From: Thermoproteota archaeon
Lineage (GTDB): Archaea > Korarchaeota > JAOZGF01
Reading direction: 5' to 3'
Length of the DNA stretch: 5,956 bases
NCBI GenBank assembly: GCA_027491845.1
Contig: JAOZGF010000098.1
Span: forward strand, 1 to 5,956
This document shows, piece after piece, positions 1 through 4,891 of this stretch. The first letter of the stretch is position 1; the number at the start of each line of letters is the position of its first letter. The notes under the pieces are model-generated. The model did no database searches and was not told the DNA's origin. It saw only the letters and a program-made list of their open reading frames with translations. Made by a program: the position numbers and the translations under genes.

Positions 1-520
1 TCTTCGTCGACGTAAAGCCTTCCAGTTTTGTTATGCCGTAGCCTCTCCAAATGATTTCTTCAAAAATCCCTGCTGTAAAGGGTACTACTAACGCATTCAT
101 GTAACGGGCCCACACAGGGGTTGCATCCACAACTTTCCTCCAAAAATCACCATAATAAGCCCAGTTTCCCTTATAGTAGAGCATAACAGCTACAAATCCC
201 TCGATAAAGAACAGGACAAAAGCGAAAACTACCAGGATCACTATAAGCCCATAAGATTTGAAAGAACGTATGTCACTGCTTGAATAAAACTCTTTAGCCT
301 TAACCAAGTACTTTAAACCCATGAAACCAAGTGAAAGCTGAACAATCACCATCCCTAAAGACTGAAAACTGTACAGGCGAGAAAACAAAGTTATCAAAGC
401 CCCCCTATAATCGGTCTCCCACATGTAAGAAGGTATCGTAAACATGTTGAGGAACGTCATAACTAAATTAATCAGGAAAGGAGTAAAAATAAAGAGGAAA
501 ACGAAGCTTTTACCCTTCAC
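1..520 (-). CDS. CPBP-family intramembrane metalloprotease (CAAX protease/Abi), N-terminal part, cut by the window edge
   Basis: The reverse strand is open from a GTG at 520 to the left edge, giving 173 codons without a stop. The product begins VKGKSFVFLFIFTPFLINLV and is strongly hydrophobic, with likely membrane segments near residues 5-27, 47-73, 90-112 and 140-152. Residues 152-160 read IFEEIIWRG, the EExxxR motif of CPBP (Abi/CAAX protease) glutamic proteases. E154, E155 and R159 are the expected catalytic residues. The later FxxxH and HxxxN motifs of the family would lie beyond the edge, so an intact active site cannot be confirmed. The start is forced from upstream because a TGA lies two codons before this GTG; an in-frame ATG at 460 would remove the first membrane segment. 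Known relatives process prenylated proteins or peptides, or act in bacteriocin immunity and abortive infection; the substrate here is unknown. It is transcribed away from the aspartic protease relic, on the same strand. Confidence 0.88.
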   Translation of the reverse strand, partial: MKGKSFVFLFIFTPFLINLVMTFLNMFTIPSYMWETDYRGALITLFSRLYSFQSLGMVIVQLSLGFMGLKYLVKAKEFYSSSDIRSFKSYGLIVILVVFAFVLFFIEGFVAVMLYYKGNWAYYGDFWRKVVDATPVWARYMNALVVPFTAGIFEEIIWRGYGITKLEGFTSTK

Positions 521-784
521 TTTTCACAACCCAAAAACCTCGTTAAACAAAGTTAAACTGAAATATGAAATAAATTACACTTACTGCTTCCCCCTAAAAG
601 TTCTCCATTACCTCCATAAGTTTTCATGCTTTTAAAATGGAAAGTAATTTTTAGGTTTCAAGAAAGCAATTTTTAAAGTTTAGCCTGCATTACACCTTTC
701 TAGTTCTAAAATAAGATAGAAGTTTCTGTTAACTCATCGTTGATATAACTGTTTGCGGGCATACGAGGTTCAGCTTTACCCAAT
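521..784. other. Intergenic stretch, no gene seen
   Basis: About 264 bases lie between the start of the CPBP gene and the end of the aspartic protease relic. Only short open frames occur; one plus-strand frame (444-635) is antisense to the CPBP 5' end and reads like noise. AT-rich elements on the minus strand near 629-637 (TTTTAAAAG) and 568-576 could serve as the TATA box of the CPBP gene, but neither is clearly better. A GAGGT sits 16 bases before the GTG, which is too far for a convincing ribosome site. Confidence 0.5.
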
Positions 785-1208
785 TTAGTCAGAGAGAAGC
801 GTGGCCTTACGTCCACTGTAAGGCAACGTTGCTATGAATATATCAATCAGCGGAGTTTCAGGTGACGCAGGATTGGGCATAAGTTTCCTTGTTCTTGGAT
901 CCTGTAGGAAGCCCAACTCCAGAACTACTTGTCCCATGAGAGGTTGTGAGCTTTCTCCTTCACCTATCACATCAAAAGCCCCTTCACGCCCCAAAATCTC
1001 TATTATCGCACTCTATAAACAGGCTTCATTTCTACTTTTGTTATTTACAAATCATTTTCACTTCACGGACTTTCCCTAGCTCGAGCTTATTGACTTTATT
1101 GACTATATCTTGCAGTAACACTACCATAGTGACTCCCTATCTAGGAGAACATCTATTTCTACAGACTTTCCTGGTGAATACATTTGTAATTTCGGCTTTC
1201 TCTGTCAC
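785..1208 (-). pseudogene. Clan AA (retropepsin-like) aspartic protease, inactivated by several frameshifts
   Basis: The intact 3' part (994-785) encodes GREGAFDVIGEGESSQPLMG followed by QVVLELGFLQDPRTRKLMPN. This matches the C-terminal pattern of archaeal retropepsin-like proteases, in which a [LP]L-[LMI]-G-x-x-x-LE-x-LG-x-x-x-D/N-P-x-T/x-L segment closes the fold. Further upstream on the same strand, other frames continue the protein: VTEKAEITNVFTRK from a GTG at 1208, then SVEIDVLLD, then VTMVVLLQDIVNKVNKLELG KVREVK, then ITKVEMKPVYRV, then AIIEILGREG. Joined, they give roughly 145 residues in the normal family order, near the usual size. The frame changes fall near 1168, 1136-1148, 1050-1060 and about 1007, with stops in each broken frame. 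The second one deletes a single base in what should be the catalytic Asp-Thr-Gly codons. The gene is therefore dead. In intact form such small proteases act as dimers; their archaeal role is unknown. Confidence 0.87.
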
Positions 1209-1427
1209 CTTACTTCTTTCAAACCACTCTCACACCTTGAAAAATCAAATTATCCTTTGAAGAATCGTCTTTTAAACTTTCTGCAATGTCGCCTGACGAG
1301 TGCTTAACAAAAACTTTTTAACAAAAGCCTTATTCGCATAACCTTCCGGTTGAGCAAAAACTTCATAAAGTTTTTTTCATAGGGTTCATGGCTTAAATGT
1401 TAAAAAAGCTTACGCTATAACAATGCT

Positions 1428-1505
1428 ATGAGCAATAGGCGAACCCGTCGAAGAAACAAGGCTAAGGAAATGTTCCTACTAAAACAGCAAGACATGGTTA
1501 AATAA
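1428..1505 (+). CDS. Possible micro-ORF for a very basic 25-residue peptide
   Basis: An ATG at 1428 opens a 25-codon frame ending in TAA at 1503-1505. The peptide begins MSNRRTRRRNKAKEMFLLKQ, with seven Arg or Lys among the first thirteen residues followed by an amphipathic stretch. That composition would suit the N-terminus of a DNA-binding protein of helix-turn-helix type, either real and very short or the front end of a decayed gene. There is no good Shine-Dalgarno site, and no TATA box at the right distance stands out. Chance is a fair alternative. Confidence 0.22.
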   Translation: MSNRRTRRRNKAKEMFLLKQQDMVK

Positions 1506-1650
1506 ACTGTTTATTTTTGAGAGGAGAGAGTACAAGTTTTATACAATTTTCATTTTTTTCATTCCCACAGCAAGTTAACAGAACCTGAATCGTTATTTTA
1601 AAAACAGATATGCAATCCCAACACTACCAACAGTTTAGTAATAATGTTTA

Positions 1651-1661
1651 GTATATATAAT
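1651..1661 (+). promoter_or_regulatory. Distal TATA-like element ahead of the NTase/HEPN operon
   Basis: GTATATATAAT is a near-ideal archaeal TATA box. An initiation point about 25 bases downstream would fall near 1681, inside the inverted repeat at 1661-1690, leaving a leader of about 160 bases before the ATG at 1844. It may be a distal promoter of the operon; the proximal TATA at 1759-1766 gives a more usual leader length. Confidence 0.4.
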
Positions 1662-1690
1662 AACGTAAAACAGGTTAACTGTTTTCGTTA
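1661..1690. repeat. Imperfect inverted repeat, possible operator, just downstream of a TATA box
   Basis: The left arm TAACGTAAAACAG (1661-1673) pairs with the right arm CTGTTTTCGTTA (1679-1690) around the five-base centre GTTAA. Twelve pairs form, with a single unpaired T at position 1666. It lies directly after the TATA-like element at 1651-1661 and so covers the predicted start of transcription. That is a typical place for a repressor site. Many toxin-antitoxin operons are autoregulated through such palindromes, so binding by the encoded pair is a reasonable but untested idea. A hairpin in the leader RNA is the alternative. Confidence 0.5.
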
Positions 1691-1758
1691 AAGCTAAGCG
1701 ATAAAGCATTAATGGTTTCCAGAACCCTTATTTTTCTTTTCTGTTTTTACACATTACG

Positions 1759-1766
1759 TTTTATAT
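1759..1766 (+). promoter_or_regulatory. Proximal TATA-like element for the NTase/HEPN operon
   Basis: TTTATATA sits so that transcription would begin near 1790, giving a leader of about 55 bases before the ATG at 1844 that still includes the GGAG ribosome site at 1835-1838. Of the two TATA candidates this one is at the more usual distance. Confidence 0.45.
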
Positions 1767-1843
1767 AGGCTGATTAAATAAAGTAACCCATTGATAATAA
1801 CCTATTGATTTATTCACGTAAACCTCAAAATCGTGGAGAGCCT

Positions 1844-2164
1844 ATGGTTGTAGGGGTTTATCTCGACCTAAAAACAGATCCTGACTGGTTTAAACTCATA
1901 GGAGAATATGCCTCTAAACTGAAAAGGATGAGCGGTGTTTTGAAGGTTATCGCCTTAAGAAACCCTGAAGAAAGGATCTATGAGAGCAACGTACTGGTGG
2001 TCGTCTCAAAACTCAACATGCCCCTAAGAAGAAAGATAGTGGAGGCAGCCTCTAAAGCCGAGGAAGAACTTGGCGTAGAGGGATTAAGCCCCCTCATATG
2101 CAGTGAAAAGGAAAAAACAATCATAGAAAGCTTCCAAGAAGAAGGCACCCAGGTTCCAGCATGA
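1844..2164 (+). CDS. Degenerate nucleotidyltransferase-fold protein, likely partner of the HEPN protein
   Basis: This is a 106-residue protein starting MVVGVYLDLK. I chose the ATG at 1844 because GGAG at 1835-1838 lies five bases before it; an upstream TTG at 1805 has no ribosome site. Residues 33-55 (LKVIALRN ... NVLVVVS) resemble the two core strands of a minimal nucleotidyltransferase (MNT), followed by a helix and by EGLSPLICSEKEKTIIESF, like the strand and helix after the second MNT strand. The catalytic signature is missing, however. Where active MNTs have GSxARGE and SDIDL, this protein has LRNPEE and ESNVL, so the metal-binding Asp pair is absent. It is probably a non-catalytic binding partner. 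In active MNT/HEPN pairs the MNT AMPylates and neutralises the HEPN RNase; here neutralisation, if any, would have to be by binding. Its last codons overlap the HEPN start in ATGA, which argues for translational coupling. The fold is inferred from sequence pattern only. Confidence 0.68.
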   Translation: MVVGVYLDLKTDPDWFKLIGEYASKLKRMSGVLKVIALRNPEERIYESNVLVVVSKLNMPLRRKIVEAASKAEEELGVEGLSPLICSEKEKTIIESFQEEGTQVPA

Positions 2165-2520
2165 GCTTGGAAAAATCAAAACTACTCCTTGAAGAAGCTG
2201 AGAAAGACATAGAGAACGGGTGCTTCAACAAAGCGGTTAGCGCGTCTTATTTTGCGTCAAGAATGATCTTAGAAATATTTTTTAGGGACTTAGGGATCGT
2301 TTTCTCCAAGAAAGACGACAAAATGATTAACATCCTAGCTAGCTTAGGCCTGAGGAAAGAGGCAAGCGACCTCAGGGTTCTCTTTGAAATGAGGAAAGAA
2401 GCTGACCACAGGGCCTATGTTTTCAGTGAAAAAGAGGCTAGATATGCCTTTAACACATCTAAAATTATTCATGACAAAATATTTAGTTTGTTGAAAGCTA
2501 AAAGGAAAGAACAAGGTTAA
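2161..2520 (+). CDS. HEPN-domain protein, putative toxin RNase
   Basis: This is a 119-residue, mostly helical protein beginning MSLEKSKLLLEEAEKDIENG. It has the HEPN layout: helix 1 near residues 2-20, then CFNKAVSASYFASRMILEIF, where the A-x-x-Y-x-A pattern of helix 2 is clear. Next comes a Lys-rich loop, then helices carrying R78-KEAD-H83-RAY. R78 and H83 form the Rx4H motif of HEPN ribonucleases. In many archaeal relatives the His is a Tyr (R-x-x-ADY), so the His here favours an active enzyme. The ATG overlaps the upstream stop in ATGA and has AGGT at 2151-2154, six bases before it. The operon order NTase then HEPN is that of MNT/HEPN toxin-antitoxin modules. A HEPN role in nucleotide binding or as an accessory subunit cannot be excluded. 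Confidence 0.85.
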   Translation: MSLEKSKLLLEEAEKDIENGCFNKAVSASYFASRMILEIFFRDLGIVFSKKDDKMINILASLGLRKEASDLRVLFEMRKEADHRAYVFSEKEARYAFNTSKIIHDKIFSLLKAKRKEQG

Positions 2521-2540
2521 ACAGGCGAAGGCCCACTGTT

Positions 2541-2556
2541 GGTTATTACCTTTTTT
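2541..2556 (+). terminator. Possible terminator after the HEPN gene
   Basis: A small dyad, GGTTATTACC, runs straight into six T residues about 30 bases after the HEPN stop. Archaeal termination relies on T tracts, so this is a reasonable end for the operon, facing the convergent nuclease gene. Confidence 0.4.
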
Positions 2557-2602
2557 AAGAGGTTGGCATAGTTGTTTCTTTCCGCCTCCTTAACCTCACC
2601 TG

Positions 2603-2616
2603 AAAAACATGTTTTT
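2603..2616. repeat. Perfect 14-base palindrome at the end of the nuclease gene
   Basis: AAAAACATGTTTTT is perfectly self-complementary and overlaps the last base of the TAA stop of the minus-strand gene. Read on the minus strand it supplies a T run just past the stop and may act as its terminator. It lies between two convergent genes. Confidence 0.4.
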
Positions 2617-3302
2617 TACTGGATAACCGACCCGTATATAGCCTCCATCCCGAGCTCCAGACTTCTCTCTAAAGCCTCCTTGTCAATGTTCACAGCCACA
2701 ACGAAAAGCTTAGAAGGCTTCCTTCCAAGAATTTTTCCAGCAATCTCACACTTCTCCTTAAACCACTCAACATCATCAACCTCAACATGTGACTTAACCT
2801 CCAAAAAATAAGTTACCTCATCATGGATGTACACGTCTATCTCAAGCCTAAAGCCCCTCTCACGATATTTTCCCTCAACATCAACGTAAGTGAATTTCTC
2901 AACCTTGCCAGGTTTAACACCTCTCTCCTCTAAGGCATGCCTATAAATGCTTAAAACAGTTTTTTCAAGATCTCTACCCCACCTTCTCCCAAGAGAACCA
3001 ACAGCAACCCTAACCTCACTAACAACAACACTCAACTCCCTAATCGCCTTACTGTGTTCCTCTATCACTTTACTGTGTTCCTCTATCACTTTACTGTGTT
3101 CTTTGATCGCCTTACTGTGTTCCTCTATAATCTCCTCTATTTTCTCCATCCTCTCCTCTATTTTCTCCATTCTTCTCTCTATTTTCTCCATCCTTTCCAG
3201 GACTTCTTTTAAACCTATTAATCCCTGGACACTTAACCTAAACTCTTCGTCCTCCTTTAACAGGGTCAAAAGCTCCCTTCTAAGCTTGCTCCTGTAATCC
3301 AT
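2616..3302 (-). CDS. Coiled-coil protein with C-terminal PD-(D/E)XK nuclease-like domain (DUF3782-like)
   Basis: The protein has 228 residues, beginning MDYRSKLRRELLTLLKEDEE. The ATG at 3302 is preferred over an upstream TTG at 3347 because a TATA box at 3327-3337 would put transcription a few bases before it, an almost leaderless arrangement common in archaea. Residues 36-62 are heptads of the type MEKIEER, and residues 60-90 are four heptads of the type EEHSKAI, together a long coiled coil. After GSLGRRWGRDLEK (103-114) comes a mixed alpha/beta domain: E154-I-D156, then YFLEVKSH with E168 and K170. This fits the D-x(n)-E-x-K core of PD-(D/E)XK nucleases, with E113 as a possible helix-1 acid. 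The layout matches archaeal DUF3782-type proteins, whose function is not established. A DNA-cleaving or structure-binding role is inferred. It converges on the HEPN operon and is transcribed alone. Confidence 0.85.
   Translation of the reverse strand: MDYRSKLRRELLTLLKEDEEFRLSVQGLIGLKEVLERMEKIERRMEKIEERMEKIEEIIEEHSKAIKEHSKVIEEHSKVIEEHSKAIRELSVVVSEVRVAVGSLGRRWGRDLEKTVLSIYRHALEERGVKPGKVEKFTYVDVEGKYRERGFRLEIDVYIHDEVTYFLEVKSHVEVDDVEWFKEKCEIAGKILGRKPSKLFVVAVNIDKEALERSLELGMEAIYGSVIQ
3049..3132 (-). repeat. Four 21-base tandem repeats encoding EHSK heptads
   Basis: On the plus strand, units start with TTACTGTGTTC at 3049, 3070, 3091 and 3112, exactly 21 bases apart. Units 1 and 2 are identical; units 3 and 4 differ mainly in their last bases. 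Each codes one coiled-coil heptad (E-E/K-H-S-K-A/V-I), so gain or loss of units would keep the frame. Confidence 0.9.
3135..3197 (-). repeat. Three 21-base tandem repeats encoding MEKIEER heptads
   Basis: Plus-strand units beginning CTCTATTTTCTCCAT start at 3135, 3156 and 3177, each 21 bases apart, with divergent tails. They code the heptad run M-E-K-I-E-E/R-R of the nuclease-like protein and adjoin the second repeat block, so the coiled coil grew from two separate repeat families. Confidence 0.85.
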
Positions 3303-3326
3303 CCGAACCAACCCAAAGCAATAACT

Positions 3327-3337
3327 AAAATATATAA
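3327..3337 (-). promoter_or_regulatory. TATA box of the coiled-coil nuclease gene
   Basis: On the minus strand TTATATATTTT is centred about 30 bases before the ATG at 3302. Initiation would fall at about 3306, giving an almost leaderless transcript and supporting the ATG start. Confidence 0.6.
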
Positions 3338-3347
3338 TTACTTGCAA

Positions 3348-3953
3348 AAATTAAACTTTATCCTTCGCGTCCCCGCCTCTTTTTCGAAATGAGTGTTAAA
3401 GAAAAGAGATAACCAATTTACACCTCGCTTTCTCTTTATCCAAACCCTATCTAGCGCGTAAAATCTTCTTTTATCTTTAAAAGCCACTCTCCTTTAACTG
3501 ATATCTCTCCTTAATGACAGTCACATGTTTGCATAATCCCACATACTACTTCCTATTTTCTCCCTTCAAAAGAACAATTTCCCCACTTAAATCAGAGGTT
3601 CTTATATATAAAAAGCTAATTTAAACCTGAAACCCTATCACCACTTTATGGGCACTAGAAAAACAAGGAAGTCCTTCCTTCCAACGCCTCACCGCCAACT
3701 ACTTCCAGCCCACCCTCCACAACCCTACCAACCCGCCATGTATATATGTGAGGACAAACAGAATTTAACCCTTGCTCAATGCTCAGTAAAACCCTGAACT
3801 TTAACTCGCCCTTAATTACCTTAAATGTTACCCTTTACACAGAGCTAAGGCGATTTCTTATTCTAGGAATAATTTAACTCCAAAAGAGATTGAAGATAGG
3901 GAGAATTAAGCCTCTGATGAACTTGAAGTTAGTTAGAAAGCTAACTTGGCACG
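3348..3953. other. Non-coding stretch with no clear gene
   Basis: Six hundred bases between the nuclease promoter and the first gene remnant show no convincing coding frame. The only strong signal is a TATA element at 3602-3612 with a doubtful 49-codon frame after it. In another frame, 3642-3767 reads LWALEKQGSPSFQRLTANYF before a run of Pro and Asn, faintly like a decayed winged-helix protein. Around 3869-3935 the pieces NNLTPKEIEDREN and ASDELEVS are split by stops, which also hints at decay. Neither is strong enough to call. Confidence 0.45.
3602..3612 (+). promoter_or_regulatory. Strong TATA-like element without a convincing gene
   Basis: TTATATATAAA is close to the archaeal consensus. 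Predicted initiation near 3633 would give a 15-base leader to an ATG at 3648, which opens a 49-codon frame (to TGA 3795-3797) beginning MGTRKTRKSFLPTPHRQLLP. That peptide is Pro-rich and lacks a ribosome site, so the promoter may instead serve a small RNA or be a leftover of a lost gene. The element is nearly symmetrical and could also work leftward. Confidence 0.35.
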
Positions 3954-4112
3954 CTAAAAACTCATCCAATCTTTAGACTTCTCCTCATCAATCAAAACAA
4001 CTTCCACCAACCTACCGTTTAAAACCTCGTGTATAACTTCAAATGCACCGCCCTCAGCTATAGCGAAGAGGCCAATATAACTTCTCTCCGAAGGCTTATT
4101 CTTAAAAAACTA
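3954..4112 (-). pseudogene. C-terminal remnant of an unrecognised protein
   Basis: The minus strand is open from a TAG at 4112-4110 to a TAG at 3956-3954, with no usable start codon near its beginning. The 51 codons read like real protein: KPSERSYIGLFAIAEGGAFE then VIHEVLNGRLVEVVLIDEEK then SKDWMSF. Composition, alternating strand/helix pattern and archaeal-like codons favour a former gene end, while the plus strand over 3954-4080 is interrupted by stops. I do not recognise the family. Its 5' part appears to have been lost or overwritten by the oppositely oriented remnant that begins in the same place. Confidence 0.45.
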
Positions 4113-4275
4113 CCCAGAGAACATAGAATACATGTATATCAAGTACGATTTCTATGACAAGGTCAATGACGCATATAAAAAACTGTACCACCAAGCTTGG
4201 ACGCTGGATAAAATGATCACAACTTGGCGGGACGGCAGGTCAAAAAAACTTAAGCCAAGTGCAGCCTCGAGTTAA
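4084..4275 (+). pseudogene. Remnant or short gene for an unrecognised aromatic-rich, basic protein
   Basis: The plus strand is open from a TAA at 4078-4080 to a TAA at 4273-4275. The first possible ATG is at 4132 and gives 47 residues, MYIKYDFYDKVNDAYKKLYH continuing QAWTLDKMITTWRDGRSKKL. The open frame upstream (LKNYPENIEY) reads equally well, so the true N-terminus is probably missing. Tyr, Asp and Lys are frequent and the predicted structure is mostly helical. No ribosome site precedes the ATG. I do not recognise the family. A broken gene is more likely than a small intact one, though the latter remains possible. Confidence 0.42.
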
Positions 4276-4542
4276 TAGAGGCATTCCTAAGATATGTAAA
4301 TTACACTTATACCCTTGGACATGGAATTGTGAAGCCTCAATCCACTGCAGTTCACGTTTGAATTCCCCAGCGAACGCACGATTAACACTTTTCCGCCGTG
4401 AAACCCTGCATGTAAAAGCTTAAGGAACCAATAAAAAACAGGTGAAAAAACGAAGAAAAACAACCTAATGCCCAAACATAGAAGTTTTCTAGTTTTCAAG
4501 TTTCTGTGATACTAAAGAATTAAAGAAATTTAAAGAAGTTAA
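4276..4542. other. Stretch without a supported gene
   Basis: A minus-strand frame at 4499-4287, starting at a TTG, would encode 70 residues with a hydrophobic start (LCLGIRLFFFVFSPVFYWFL) and a polar tail. It has no ribosome site, no clear promoter and no family I recognise. It could be a small membrane protein or chance. The rest is AT-rich without visible structure. Confidence 0.35.
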
Positions 4543-4713
4543 AACCATGCTAAGTCCACACAAGGAGAAATCCGCTGCAAAAACGGTCACCTTCATCCTT
4601 TCTCAATCTCACTCACCGCTCAACAAATTATCGCCGCAGACACACTAGAAAAAGGAAGACAAGTCCAAAAAATAAGCCAAACCTCCATCACAAGGCTTCC
4701 CAAAGCAACCTAA
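4543..4713 (+). pseudogene. Remnant of a possible zinc-knuckle/helix-turn-helix protein
   Basis: The frame is open from a TAA at 4540-4542 to a TAA at 4711-4713 and contains no ATG, GTG or TTG. It encodes IRCKNGHLHPFSISLTAQQI followed by IAADTLEKGRQVQKISQTSI. CxxGH looks like half of a zinc site. The LTAxQxIAAxTLxKGxxVxxIS part resembles the first helices of helix-turn-helix regions in transposases and small DNA-binding proteins of mobile elements. The frame ends just where the recognition helix would be expected. An ATG at 4547 in another frame could be the former start if a frameshift followed. The lack of a start codon and the short length argue for a relic; the assignment rests on pattern only. 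Confidence 0.4.
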
Positions 4714-4891
4714 CTCATTCAACGCCATCTCAACTTAAAAATCACCTAAACACATTATGACAAAAACATAACTTAAAATTTAAATAGGAAACGTGAGAAA
4801 AAGAACGCTGAACACCCAAACATGCATTAAGCTAAACAATTAAGTCAAACAAGTTAAACGACTTCCTCTAAACCCTTAAAGGTTTTCTCAA
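4714..4891 (+). promoter_or_regulatory. Leader and likely promoter region of the acylphosphatase-like gene
   Basis: ATTTAAAT at 4778-4785 is the best TATA candidate and would start transcription near 4810, about 80 bases before the ATG. AAAGGT ending at 4883 lies eight bases before the ATG and is a good ribosome site. No gene is seen in this stretch. Confidence 0.4.

Larger units (their letters stand above)
1209..1843. other. Long AT-rich intergenic region with promoter-like elements and one basic micro-ORF
   Basis: No ordinary gene is visible between the aspartic protease relic and the nucleotidyltransferase-like gene. The plus-strand frame at 946-1260 is antisense to the protease relic and is not a gene. 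Positions 1320-1420 have several T or A runs. The part from 1600 to 1800 holds two TATA-like elements and an inverted repeat, listed separately, and is the likely control region of the downstream operon. No tRNA-like cloverleaf or CRISPR repeat was found by eye. Confidence 0.5.

Noticed and set aside
444..635. 63-codon plus-strand frame
   Set aside because: It is opposite the membrane-protein start of the CPBP gene and otherwise covers AT-rich spacer; there is no support for it.
834..1079. 81-codon plus-strand open frame
   Set aside because: It lies opposite the C-terminal part of the same protease relic; the minus-strand protein is recognisable and this one is not.
946..1260. 104-codon plus-strand open frame
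   Set aside because: It is antisense to the aspartic protease relic, which explains the sequence far better; its protein is low in charge and lacks family features or a ribosome site.
2572..2811. 79-codon plus-strand frame
   Set aside because: It overlaps the nuclease domain of the minus-strand gene, where the E-x-D and E-V-K motifs make that strand the coding one.
3043..3132. Regular repeats considered as a CRISPR array
   Set aside because: Units are contiguous at 21 bases with no unique spacers, and they code heptads inside a gene.
2947..3297. 116-codon plus-strand frame rich in Leu, Ser and Cys
   Set aside because: It is the antisense of the heptad repeats in the coiled-coil nuclease gene; its repeats only mirror that gene.
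3913..3920. CTGATGA considered as box C of a C/D guide RNA
   Set aside because: No box D (CTGA) or C'/D' pair lies at the proper distance.
4287..4499. 70-codon minus-strand frame with a hydrophobic N-terminus
   Set aside because: It has a TTG start, no ribosome site and no recognised family. It is described in the gap entry but not called as a gene.
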